This document shows positions 51,952 through 60,233 of a stretch of 64,000 nucleotides of DNA, piece by piece. Source of the stretch: Clostridiales bacterium. GTDB taxonomy: Bacteria; Bacillota; Clostridia; Lachnospirales; Lachnospiraceae. The DNA lies in the NCBI GenBank assembly GCA_029227635.1, contig JAQYAH010000005.1:1-64000 (forward strand), given 5' to 3'. The notes under the pieces were generated by a model. The model saw only the letters and a program-made list of their open reading frames with translations. It was not told the DNA's origin and ran no database searches. Position 1 is the stretch's first letter. Every line of letters starts with the position of its first letter. The translations under genes and the position numbers were made by a program.

Positions 51952-54915
51952 ATGAAGAGAAAAATCAAATCTATAATTGCATTATTGCTCGCGGCAGCGA
52001 TGGTCATTCCTTCATATTCGGCTTTTGCTGAGGAACCGGAGGAAACAGAAGGTGTATCCCAGCCGTTGGAGATCACAGAGACGTTGGAACAGGAGGAGGA
52101 AACCGGTGAGTCAACAGAGACTATGCCGGTGGAAAGTGAACCGGAAGACTTTTCAGCAGTACCGGATGAGAACCCTCATCAGGTGATGAATGACAGTGAC
52201 AATGTGGACCTGATCTATATGCAGCAGGAAGGTGTAGAGGAGATTACCACCTACGCAAGGACTTTTGCTTTGGGTTCGCCGGTGGTTGACTTTACCCATG
52301 ATGCTTCCGGTGCAGCGGTCAGTTCCAGTACTACCATTAGTTACACTGAGGCGGAGACTGGTAGAAGCGGTTATTTGAACGGAGCCTATGCCGGAGAAGG
52401 TGCTTATCTGGGAACTGAGTCCGGAAAAGTTAAGTTTATGATCTCCGGTGTAACAGGTCTTGTAGATGAGTCCAAAGTAAATGTGACTACATTGGATGCT
52501 CTTTCCGGGTACAGCTATTATTATTCTGAAAGCGGACTTTTAAAGCATCACATATATACTGCTGTTGGCAGTGTAAATCTGAATAACGGAACCTGTCCTT
52601 CATATATCAGCTCCGGGACTAAGTACTACAGCTATGACGGTCATTACTTTTATTCGGATTATGACACAATGCTCTCAGATTATACTAAAGGTGTGAGAAC
52701 ATCATCAGTTAACTCAGGCTCGCCTTTTTATAATTATTACCAGTTCCTTCCTTTTAGAAGTACTGCTGTTTATTCGGCATCTCAGTTTAACACAGCTATC
52801 AACAATATCGTATCCTCATCCTCCAAGATGAGGGATATCGGAAGTGATCTGGTAAATTGTCAGAATAAGTATGGAACCAATGCCCTTTTGATGGCAGGTA
52901 TAGCGGCTAATGAATCTGCCTGGGGAGCCAGCAATATTTCCCAGACCAAGAACAACCTTTTTGGTATTAATGCAGTGGACACTAACCCGGCAGGTTCGGC
53001 AAACTCCTTTGCCACTGTAAGTGAGTGTATTACGGAGTATTCCAGCCGTTACCTCTCAAAACAGTACTTAAGACCCGGATATACCTATTATAAGGGAGCA
53101 TGTCTTGGCAACAAATCTGTGGGAATGAACTGGCATTATGCCAGCGATCCCTACTGGGGAGAGAAAAACGCAGCTACAGCCTATCGTTTGGATACAGCTA
53201 TGGGCGGGACCGATAAAGGTCGTTATACAATTGGAATCAAGGATATGCTGAATTCCTTTACGGATCTTAATATCAGAGCGGAGGCCAGCACCTCATCATC
53301 AAAGATCTACACCACCGGAGTTAGTCACACATATCCGGTTATCATTCTTGGTGAATCCGGTACTTTCTATAAAATCCAGAGTGACGGTGTGCTCAACAGC
53401 AGCAGGACTGGAGTGGATTCCTCCACTGGTGTATATGATTTTTCAAAGAACTACGGTTATGCAAGCAAAAGCTACATCACCAAGGTGATCTCCGGAAGCG
53501 GCGGAACCATAACGGAACCGGAAAATCCGGTTACTCCCGGCAAAAACAGCATAGTATACAGCTCCTATGTTCAGGGCCAAGGCTGGCAGGAGGAAGTGTG
53601 TGATAAGGCTACTTCAGGTACCACTGGTGCTTCAAAGCAAATCGGTGCGGTGAAGATAAAGCTTAATAATCCATCCTATTCCGGTTCAGTAGAATACAGT
53701 GTTTACCTAAATGGATCAGGCTGGCAGGATTATAAGGCTGACGGAGCAGTTGCGGGAAATGCCTCGGATACTTCCTCTATCGGAGCGATAAAGGTGAGAC
53801 TCACCGGAAGTATGGAGTTTAATTACGACGTATACTACAGAGCTCACTGTCAGCAGCTTGGATGGCTTGGTTGGACCAAAAACGGAAGCCCCGCAGGCAA
53901 CTCTGACTTCGGTTACAGAATGGAAGCCTTTGAGATCGTGCTGGTTCCAAAAGGAGGAGCTGCGCCCGGTTCCACTGAGGAGCCTTACAAGCGCTACAAT
54001 TATCTGAGTTATTCTGTACATGCCCAGACTTACGGAGATCTTGACTGGGTTGCTGACGGAGAGAGTGCTGGAACCACCGGGGAATCCAAGCGGCTTGAAT
54101 CAATCATGATAAAGTTAGATGAGGACTGTCCCTACACCGGAGGAATTGAGTATAAGGTCCACTGTCAGACTTACGGTTGGAAAGATTGGGCAAAAGACGG
54201 AGCCCGGGCCGGAACCACCGGAGAGTCAAAGCGGGTGGAGGCCATTATGATAAGACTAACCGGAGATATTTCCAACAAATTCGATGTCTACTACAGAGTA
54301 CATGCTCAGCGATACGGCTGGCTTGACTGGGCTAAGAACGGTGAGATCGCCGGAACTACCGGTGTCAGCTACAGGCTGGAAGCCATCCAGATAGTTCTTG
54401 TTGACAAAGATTGTCCGGCTCCCGGTCTCACGGATCAGCCTTTCAAACAGCCCATGATCAGGTATCAGGCTGACATTGGAGGCTACACCGGCTTCCATTG
54501 GTCTTCCGTAATTGACGGAGGCGGTGTCTGCGGTACCTACGGACAGGCAAGGGGGTTGGAGAATATAAAGATTCAGCTCACAAGCCTTAAGCCTTACTCC
54601 GGCGGAATTAGCTACAGTGTCTATGACAATGCCAAATCAAAGTGGTTCCCTGCGGTGTCCAACAATCAGATTGCGGGATATGAGGAAGATGGTCACATAA
54701 TAGGTGCCATTAAGATCAATCTTACCGGAACCATGGCTCAGAAATACGATGTCTACTACAGAGTCCACTGTCAGACATACGGCTGGCTGGATTGGGCTAA
54801 GAACGGACAGGCGGCAGGAACCGGACAGGGTAAGAGAGTTGAGGCAATTCAGATCATGCTGGTCCTCAAAAATGACTACATGCCCGGAACTACCACAAAG
54901 CCCTTCATAAATTAG
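51952..54915 (+). CDS. Secreted glucosaminidase with SH3-like region and nine ChW repeats
   Basis: This 987-residue exported wall hydrolase has a signal peptide (MKRKIKSIIALLLAAAMVIPSYSAFAEE) and an acidic linker. A region of unclear fold spans about 100-260. A glucosaminidase (LytG/Atl-type) domain spans about 290-430 with the catalytic Glu in IAANESAWGASN. An SH3-like segment (LNIRAEASTSSSKIY, about 440-520) is followed by nine ChW repeats (about 535-985). The repeats form three triplets, each ending in a YRxHxQxxGWLxWAKNG repeat plus a VP/VDK/VLK-x-PG linker. It should cleave peptidoglycan glycan strands and remain on the surface through ChW. The ribosome-binding site is poor. The repeat plan is the same as in the ChW-VanW protein at 4.6 kb. 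Confidence 0.88.
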   Translation: MKRKIKSIIALLLAAAMVIPSYSAFAEEPEETEGVSQPLEITETLEQEEETGESTETMPVESEPEDFSAVPDENPHQVMNDSDNVDLIYMQQEGVEEITTYARTFALGSPVVDFTHDASGAAVSSSTTISYTEAETGRSGYLNGAYAGEGAYLGTESGKVKFMISGVTGLVDESKVNVTTLDALSGYSYYYSESGLLKHHIYTAVGSVNLNNGTCPSYISSGTKYYSYDGHYFYSDYDTMLSDYTKGVRTSSVNSGSPFYNYYQFLPFRSTAVYSASQFNTAINNIVSSSSKMRDIGSDLVNCQNKYGTNALLMAGIAANESAWGASNISQTKNNLFGINAVDTNPAGSANSFATVSECITEYSSRYLSKQYLRPGYTYYKGACLGNKSVGMNWHYASDPYWGEKNAATAYRLDTAMGGTDKGRYTIGIKDMLNSFTDLNIRAEASTSSSKIYTTGVSHTYPVIILGESGTFYKIQSDGVLNSSRTGVDSSTGVYDFSKNYGYASKSYITKVISGSGGTITEPENPVTPGKNSIVYSSYVQGQGWQEEVCDKATSGTTGASKQIGAVKIKLNNPSYSGSVEYSVYLNGSGWQDYKADGAVAGNASDTSSIGAIKVRLTGSMEFNYDVYYRAHCQQLGWLGWTKNGSPAGNSDFGYRMEAFEIVLVPKGGAAPGSTEEPYKRYNYLSYSVHAQTYGDLDWVADGESAGTTGESKRLESIMIKLDEDCPYTGGIEYKVHCQTYGWKDWAKDGARAGTTGESKRVEAIMIRLTGDISNKFDVYYRVHAQRYGWLDWAKNGEIAGTTGVSYRLEAIQIVLVDKDCPAPGLTDQPFKQPMIRYQADIGGYTGFHWSSVIDGGGVCGTYGQARGLENIKIQLTSLKPYSGGISYSVYDNAKSKWFPAVSNNQIAGYEEDGHIIGAIKINLTGTMAQKYDVYYRVHCQTYGWLDWAKNGQAAGTGQGKRVEAIQIMLVLKNDYMPGTTTKPFIN

Positions 54916-54929
54916 CAGGGGCAAAATTG

Positions 54930-54958
54930 TTGCGGATAATTTTTGATACGGTTATAAT
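54930..54958 (+). promoter_or_regulatory. Promoter before pyrH
   Basis: A perfect -10 TATAAT has TTGCGG 17 bases upstream. Transcription would start near 54965. Confidence 0.6.
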
Positions 54959-54975
54959 TGTTTTATTCAAAAACG

Positions 54976-55007
54976 AAAGGAGAGCAGAGTAATCTGCGGC
55001 TTTTAAG
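54976..55007 (+). promoter_or_regulatory. Unusual pyrH ribosome-binding site with hairpin spacer
   Basis: AAAGGAG at 54976-54982 is 25 bases from the pyrH ATG, too far for normal use. A GCAGA-GTAA-TCTGC hairpin lies between them. Folding it would bring the site to an effective distance of about 11 bases. No other start codon lies in frame between the in-frame TAA at 54990 and the ATG. Confidence 0.5.
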
Positions 55008-55706
55008 ATGAAACGAATTTTGCTTAAGCTGAGCGGGGAAGCTCTGGCGGGAGATAAGAAGACCGGTTTTGACGAAGGCACTGTCACAGAAGTTGCAAAG
55101 CAGGTCAAACAGCTTTGTGATTCAGGAATCCAGGTGGCAATCGTCACCGGAGGCGGCAACTTCTGGAGAGGAAGATCCAGCAACAATATTGACAGAACCA
55201 AGGCGGATCAGATCGGAATGCTGGCAACAGTTATGAATTGTATTTATGTTTCAGAGATCTTCAGATCCGTGGGTATGGATACCTTAGTGTATACACCTTT
55301 TACATGCGGTGCTTTTACAGAGCTTTTCTCTAAAGATAAAGCGGTTAAGGCTCTGGGAGAGGGTAAGGTGATCTTTTTTGCGGGAGGTACCGGTCACCCT
55401 TATTTTTCCACCGACACCGGTGCGATCTTAAGAGCAATTGAGATCGATGCAGATGCACTGCTCCTTGCCAAAAACATTGACGGCATTTACGACAGTGATC
55501 CTGCAAAGAATCCTGAGGCAGTCAAATATGATGTGATCACTATACAGGAGATCATCGATAAGAAGCTTGCAGCTATCGATCTTACCGCGTCTATTCTTGC
55601 CATGGAGAATAAACTTCCACTCCTGGTTTTCGGACTCAAGGAGGAGAACAGTATTGTGAACACTGTGATCGGAGATTTTTCCGGAACAAAAGTAACAGTA
55701 GAATAG
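55008..55706 (+). CDS. pyrH: Uridylate kinase
   Basis: PyrH makes UDP from UMP as a hexameric bacterial enzyme unrelated to eukaryotic UMP kinases. The 232-residue amino-acid-kinase-fold protein starts MKRILLKLSGEALAGD and has VTGGGNFWRGR, ATVMNCIYVSE, FFAGGTGHPYFSTDTGAILRA and NIDGIYDSDP. The start is fixed by the invariant N-terminus. It heads the pyrH-frr-uppS-cdsA-dxr-rseP series. Confidence 0.97.
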   Translation: MKRILLKLSGEALAGDKKTGFDEGTVTEVAKQVKQLCDSGIQVAIVTGGGNFWRGRSSNNIDRTKADQIGMLATVMNCIYVSEIFRSVGMDTLVYTPFTCGAFTELFSKDKAVKALGEGKVIFFAGGTGHPYFSTDTGAILRAIEIDADALLLAKNIDGIYDSDPAKNPEAVKYDVITIQEIIDKKLAAIDLTASILAMENKLPLLVFGLKEENSIVNTVIGDFSGTKVTVE

Positions 55707-55766
55707 TTAATTATCAGATGATATACTGTTGTAAAAGAAAACACCTTATAACCGGAGGCTTGTATC

Positions 55767-56318
55767 ATGAACGAGAAAATTAAAATCTACGACGAGAAGA
55801 TGGAGAAGTCCATTAAAGCTCTTATCAACGAATACAATGGAATTCGCGCGGGACGTGCAAACCCCCACATCCTTGACAGGATCACAGTAGACTACTATGG
55901 AGTACCCACTCCTCTCCAGCAGGTAGCAAATATCAGCGTTCCTGAGGCGAGAGTCATCAATATCGCCCCCTGGGAGAAGAAGATGATTGGGCCTATTTCC
56001 AAGGCTATTCAGATGGCTGATATCGGAATCAATCCCACTACCGACGGTTCATCCGTGAGACTTATTTTCCCGGAACTCACTGAAGAGAGACGTAAGGATC
56101 TCGTTAAAGATGTTAAGAAGAAAGGTGAGGGAGCCAAGGTTGCAATCCGTAACATCAGACGAGACGGAATGGACAAGTTTAAGAAGCTCAAGGGTACAGA
56201 GATCTCAGAGGATGGAATCAAGGATCTTGAAGACGAGCTTCAGAAGATCACTGACAAGTACATCGCATCAGTAGATAAGGAAATTGAGGCTAAATCCAAG
56301 GAAATCATGACTGTATAA
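55767..56318 (+). CDS. frr: Ribosome recycling factor
   Basis: RRF splits post-termination ribosomes together with EF-G. The 183-residue protein has the tRNA-mimicking three-helix bundle and the conserved GIRAGRANPHILDRI, YYGVPTPLQQVA, IAPWEKKMI, DGSSVRLIFPELTEERRKDL and AIRNIRRD. CCGGAGG lies before the ATG. A terminator hairpin follows. Confidence 0.97.
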   Translation: MNEKIKIYDEKMEKSIKALINEYNGIRAGRANPHILDRITVDYYGVPTPLQQVANISVPEARVINIAPWEKKMIGPISKAIQMADIGINPTTDGSSVRLIFPELTEERRKDLVKDVKKKGEGAKVAIRNIRRDGMDKFKKLKGTEISEDGIKDLEDELQKITDKYIASVDKEIEAKSKEIMTV

Positions 56319-56340
56319 TCAGTTGTAAAACAGAAACTAA

Positions 56341-56369
56341 AAGGCTTCTTGAAAAGGGAAGCCTTTTTT
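56341..56369 (+). terminator. Terminator hairpin between frr and uppS
   Basis: AAGGCTTC and GAAGCCTT form an 8-bp stem followed by TTTT. It may lower read-through from pyrH-frr into the lipid-carrier genes. Confidence 0.75.
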
Positions 56370-56404
56370 GACGTTAATAAGAAAACAGTATTGGAGACAG
56401 ATTT

Positions 56405-57106
56405 ATGAATGTACCGGAGCATGTGGCCATCATTCTTGACGGGAATGGCCGCTGGGCTAAGAGTAAAGGTATGCCCAGAACCTATGGGCACACAGTAGGA
56501 AGCAAGAATGTAGAGACTATCGTGAGAGCGGCCTATGATATTGGAATTAAGTATCTGACGGTGTATGCTTTTTCAACTGAGAACTGGGCCAGACCTAAAG
56601 ACGAAGTATCCACCCTTATGAAGCTTCTCAGGGATTATCTAAAAAGCTGCATGAAAACCTGTAAAACCAACAATATGAGGGTTCGGGTGATTGGCGACAA
56701 GAAGGGGCTGGATCCGGATATTCAGGAAAGAATCTGTGAACTTGAGGAGTATTCCGCCCAGTTTGATGGAATAACTTTTACAATAGCCATAAACTACGGT
56801 GGAAGAGATGAGTTGGTAAGAGCGATCCGTCGAGTTGCCGTGGAGGTTAAATCCGGTGAACTTACACCGGAGGATATAACAGCGGAGCTTTTTACAGAAC
56901 GACTGGATACAGCCGGTCTTCCTGATCCGGACCTGCTCATCAGGCCCGGCGGAGAGAAGAGAATCTCAAATTATCTTCTCTGGCAGCTTGCCTATGCAGA
57001 ATTCTACTTTACTGATGTCATGTGGCCGGAATTCAGCAAGGAAGATCTCCTTAAGGCCTGTGAGGAATACAGTAACCGTCAGAGAAGATTCGGAAAGGTG
57101 AAGTAA
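56405..57106 (+). CDS. uppS: Undecaprenyl diphosphate synthase
   Basis: This cis-prenyltransferase makes the C55 carrier for peptidoglycan and wall polymers. The 233-residue protein has HVAIILDGNGRWAKSKG with the catalytic Asp, YAFSTENWARP, INYGGRDELVRA and DLLIRPGGEKRISNYLLWQLAYAEFYF, all canonical. It lies in the usual frr-uppS-cdsA order, one base before cdsA. Confidence 0.96.
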   Translation: MNVPEHVAIILDGNGRWAKSKGMPRTYGHTVGSKNVETIVRAAYDIGIKYLTVYAFSTENWARPKDEVSTLMKLLRDYLKSCMKTCKTNNMRVRVIGDKKGLDPDIQERICELEEYSAQFDGITFTIAINYGGRDELVRAIRRVAVEVKSGELTPEDITAELFTERLDTAGLPDPDLLIRPGGEKRISNYLLWQLAYAEFYFTDVMWPEFSKEDLLKACEEYSNRQRRFGKVK

Positions 57107-57107
57107 A

Positions 57108-57911
57108 ATGTTTATTACAAGACTAATCAGCGGAATCATACTGGTAGCCCTGGCTCTTTTGGTCAATATCACAGGAGGATATCTCCTTTTTGGAACAATG
57201 CTTGTGATAAGCCTTATAGGTGTTTTTGAATTCAACAGAGCCATAGGGATAGAAAAAGAGCTTCCCGGATTCATTTCCTACGGGGGAGTTGTGTTTTATT
57301 ATGTAATGCTGCTTTTTAACAAGGCAGATCTTATTATGCTTTCGTTAATCGTACTCTTGGTGGTACTTTTGGGGGCTTATGTTGTTACATTCCCTAAGTA
57401 CAAATCCAAAGACTTTATTTCCGCCTTTTTCGGAGTGATATATGTGGCCGTAATGATGTCCTGCATCTACCGGGTTAGGATACTTCCGGACGGACAGTTC
57501 CTTGTATGGCTCATTATATTATCTTCCTGGGGTTGTGACACAATGGCCTACTGTGCAGGAAGACTTTTTGGGAAAAGAAAGCTTGCTCCCATCCTCAGCC
57601 CAAAGAAATCAGTGGAGGGGGGAATCGGAGGTGTTATCGGAGCGGCGCTTTTGGGGCTTATCTATGCCCTTGCAATCAACGCTTTTGCCGACCCGGTCAT
57701 TTCAAGAATCTGGCAGTACCCTATCATCTGTGCTGCAGGTGCGGTGATTTCTCAGTTCGGAGATCTTGCCGCTTCAGGCATCAAAAGAGAGCATGAGATC
57801 AAAGATTACGGAAGGCTTATTCCGGGTCACGGCGGAATCCTGGACAGGTTTGACAGTGTGATCTTTACCTCTCCCATCATTTTTTATCTCTCACTTTGGT
57901 TTCTTAAGTAG
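57108..57911 (+). CDS. cdsA: Phosphatidate cytidylyltransferase
   Basis: CdsA makes CDP-diacylglycerol from phosphatidic acid and CTP, the branch point of membrane phospholipid synthesis. The 267-residue polytopic protein has seven to eight membrane segments. CDTMAYCAGRLFGKRKLAPILSPKKSVEGGIGG and the C-terminal signature SGIKREHEIKDYGRLIPGHGGILDRFDS are both present. Confidence 0.95.
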   Translation: MFITRLISGIILVALALLVNITGGYLLFGTMLVISLIGVFEFNRAIGIEKELPGFISYGGVVFYYVMLLFNKADLIMLSLIVLLVVLLGAYVVTFPKYKSKDFISAFFGVIYVAVMMSCIYRVRILPDGQFLVWLIILSSWGCDTMAYCAGRLFGKRKLAPILSPKKSVEGGIGGVIGAALLGLIYALAINAFADPVISRIWQYPIICAAGAVISQFGDLAASGIKREHEIKDYGRLIPGHGGILDRFDSVIFTSPIIFYLSLWFLK

Positions 57912-57922
57912 GAGCAGTTGAC

Positions 57923-59095
57923 ATGAAAAATATTTCGCTTTTAGGCTCCACCGGTTCCATTGGTACCCAGACCCTCGAGGTGGTCAGGGCCTATCCTGAG
58001 GAGCTGTGTGTAAAAGCCCTGACCTGTGGAAGCCGCATAGGTCTTTTGAAAGAGCAGATAAAAGAGTTTAAGCCGGAGCTGGTTGTGGTTTTTGATCAGG
58101 ATAAGGCTCTGGAACTTGAGAAAGAAATTAAAAGTCCCGAGTTTTCCTCCTATGAGGAAAAGATCCCTGAGGTAATGTCTGGGATGGAGGGGCTTATTGC
58201 CGCAGCTACACTTTCCTCTGCAGACATTGTTTTGACTGCAGTGGTGGGAATGATTGGTATCAGGCCTACCATTGCGGCAATTGAGGCCGGTAAGGACATT
58301 GCCCTGGCAAACAAGGAAACCTTGGTTACGGCAGGACATATCATTATGCCGCTGGCAAAAGCCCACGGAGTGAAAATTCTTCCGGTGGACAGTGAACACT
58401 CGGCAATCTTTCAGTCTTTAAATGGTGAGGATCGGAAAGCACTGGATAAAATTCTTCTCACCGCATCCGGTGGTCCCTTCAGAGGCCGAAGAAGAGAAGA
58501 GCTTTCAAACATCACGCCTGAAGATGCCCTGAAGCATCCTAATTGGTCCATGGGAGCCAAAATTACCATAGATTCCTCCACGTTGGTCAATAAAGGACTT
58601 GAGGTGATGGAGGCACAGTGGCTTTTTGGTGTCCCTGCGGAGCAGATCCAAGTGGTGGTCCAGCCCCAGAGTATCATTCACTCAATGGTGCAGTTTGATG
58701 ACGGAGGTATTATCGCTCAGCTTGGCACTCCGGATATGAAGCTTCCAATAATGTATGCGCTTTTTTATCCCGAGAGAAAATTTCTTGAGGGGGAGCGACT
58801 GGATTTCTGGAAGCTGTCGGAGATCACATTTGAAAAGCCCGACACAGATAATTTCCCGGGACTTAGGCTTGCCTATGAAGCTGCAGGAGAAGGGGGCAGT
58901 ATGCCTACTGTGTACAATGCAGTGAATGAGGAGGCGGTGAGTCTTTTCCTTAGAAGAAAGATTGGATACCTGGATATCGCTGACACTATTGCTTGTTGTA
59001 TGAGTAGTCATAAAACCGTTAATAATCCGGATCTGGATCAGATCCTCATGATAGAAAATGAACTAAGAGGCGAAGTCGCCCGGAGGTTTGAATAA
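57923..59095 (+). CDS. dxr: 1-deoxy-D-xylulose 5-phosphate reductoisomerase
   Basis: Dxr makes 2-C-methyl-D-erythritol 4-phosphate, the committed step of the MEP isoprenoid pathway that feeds uppS. The 390-residue protein has the NADPH fold (LLGSTGSIGTQTLEV), ALANKETLVTAG, PVDSEHSAIFQ with metal ligands, LTASGGPFRG, and HPNWSMGAKITIDSSTLVNKGLEVMEA. All catalytic-site motifs are intact. Confidence 0.97.
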   Translation: MKNISLLGSTGSIGTQTLEVVRAYPEELCVKALTCGSRIGLLKEQIKEFKPELVVVFDQDKALELEKEIKSPEFSSYEEKIPEVMSGMEGLIAAATLSSADIVLTAVVGMIGIRPTIAAIEAGKDIALANKETLVTAGHIIMPLAKAHGVKILPVDSEHSAIFQSLNGEDRKALDKILLTASGGPFRGRRREELSNITPEDALKHPNWSMGAKITIDSSTLVNKGLEVMEAQWLFGVPAEQIQVVVQPQSIIHSMVQFDDGGIIAQLGTPDMKLPIMYALFYPERKFLEGERLDFWKLSEITFEKPDTDNFPGLRLAYEAAGEGGSMPTVYNAVNEEAVSLFLRRKIGYLDIADTIACCMSSHKTVNNPDLDQILMIENELRGEVARRFE

Positions 59096-59103
59096 GCAGT
59101 TTA

Positions 59104-60132
59104 ATGAGTATTTTTATTGCAATCATAATTTTCAGTTTCATAATCATTTTTCACGAGTTGGGACATTTCCTTTTGGCAAAAGCAAACGGAATAACAGTCA
59201 ACGAGTTTTGTCTGGGGCTTGGACCGAAACTCATAGGCAAAAAAATCGGTGATACTGTTTACAGTATCCGAGCACTTCCTTTTGGCGGAGCCTGCATGAT
59301 GCAGGGTGAAGATGAGGAGAATGAAGAAGAGGGATCGTTTGGAAGCAAATCAGTGCTGGCCAGAATCTCTGTTGTGGCTGCAGGGCCTGTATTCAATTTT
59401 TTTCTGGCTTTTCTTTTGTCCCTGATAATTGTGGGAGCCTATGGCTATGATCCTGCACAGATTTCCGGCACTATTGAGGGCTATGAGGCAGAAAAAGCCG
59501 GTCTTTTGGCAGGCGATGAGATTGTAAGCCTCAATAACAAGAACATTCATCTTTTCCGGGAGATCGGTATTTACCTTTCATTCCACGGAGATGAGCCGGT
59601 GACGGTGACCTATAGACGTGACGGTGAGCTTAATAGCTGTGTGATCGAGCCTTTAACCGGAGAAGAGGGTTATCCTATGCTTGGAGTCACATCTGTAGGT
59701 TATGTTAAGGGTAATTTTCTTCAGACGGTGAAGTACTCGGCATTGGAGGTCAAATACTGGATAGACACTACTTTCCAGAGCCTTAAAGCATTGATAACCG
59801 GGCAAGTTGGGCTTTCCGGAATCTCCGGTCCTGTGGGAATAGTATCATACATCGGCGATACATATGAGACGACATCAAAGATCAGCAGAAACGCAGTTAT
59901 CTCCAGTTTGCTTAACATATCCATTCTTTTGACTGCCAATTTGGGAGTTATGAATCTTCTTCCAATCCCGGCATTGGACGGATCCAGATTGGTCTTTCTT
60001 ATTGTGGAAGGAATCAGAAGAAAAAGAGTGGATCCAAAGAGGGAGGCAACTATCCATCTTATAGGAATGGCTTTTCTTATGGCTTTGATGGTGATAGTAC
60101 TTTTCAACGACGTGTGGAAGCTATTTGTCTAA
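59104..60132 (+). CDS. rseP: Site-2-type intramembrane metalloprotease RseP
   Basis: This zinc intramembrane protease cleaves anti-sigma factors or remnant signal peptides. In the 342-residue protein the first membrane helix carries FHELGHFLLAKANG (HExxH). A PDZ domain covers about 110-185 (GYEAEKAGLLAGDEIVSLNNK). The third helix has NLGVMNLLPIPALDGSRL, with the zinc-binding Asp. Only one PDZ is present, as in Gram-positive RasP/Eep enzymes. Confidence 0.95.
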   Translation: MSIFIAIIIFSFIIIFHELGHFLLAKANGITVNEFCLGLGPKLIGKKIGDTVYSIRALPFGGACMMQGEDEENEEEGSFGSKSVLARISVVAAGPVFNFFLAFLLSLIIVGAYGYDPAQISGTIEGYEAEKAGLLAGDEIVSLNNKNIHLFREIGIYLSFHGDEPVTVTYRRDGELNSCVIEPLTGEEGYPMLGVTSVGYVKGNFLQTVKYSALEVKYWIDTTFQSLKALITGQVGLSGISGPVGIVSYIGDTYETTSKISRNAVISSLLNISILLTANLGVMNLLPIPALDGSRLVFLIVEGIRRKRVDPKREATIHLIGMAFLMALMVIVLFNDVWKLFV

Positions 60133-60152
60133 GGGGATTATCAGGTTACAAA

Positions 60153-60181
60153 TTGCCATATGATTTATGAGATGGTATACT
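60153..60181 (+). promoter_or_regulatory. Promoter of the DUF5717/DUF5716 genes
   Basis: TTGCCA, a 17-base spacer and TATACT lie in the rseP-DUF5717 gap, so the pair can be transcribed independently of the lipid-synthesis genes. Confidence 0.65.
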
Positions 60182-60233
60182 ATTCTAGTTAGATTGCGTT
60201 TTTTTGCATAGAATTGCGGAGCAGGTGGTTCCA

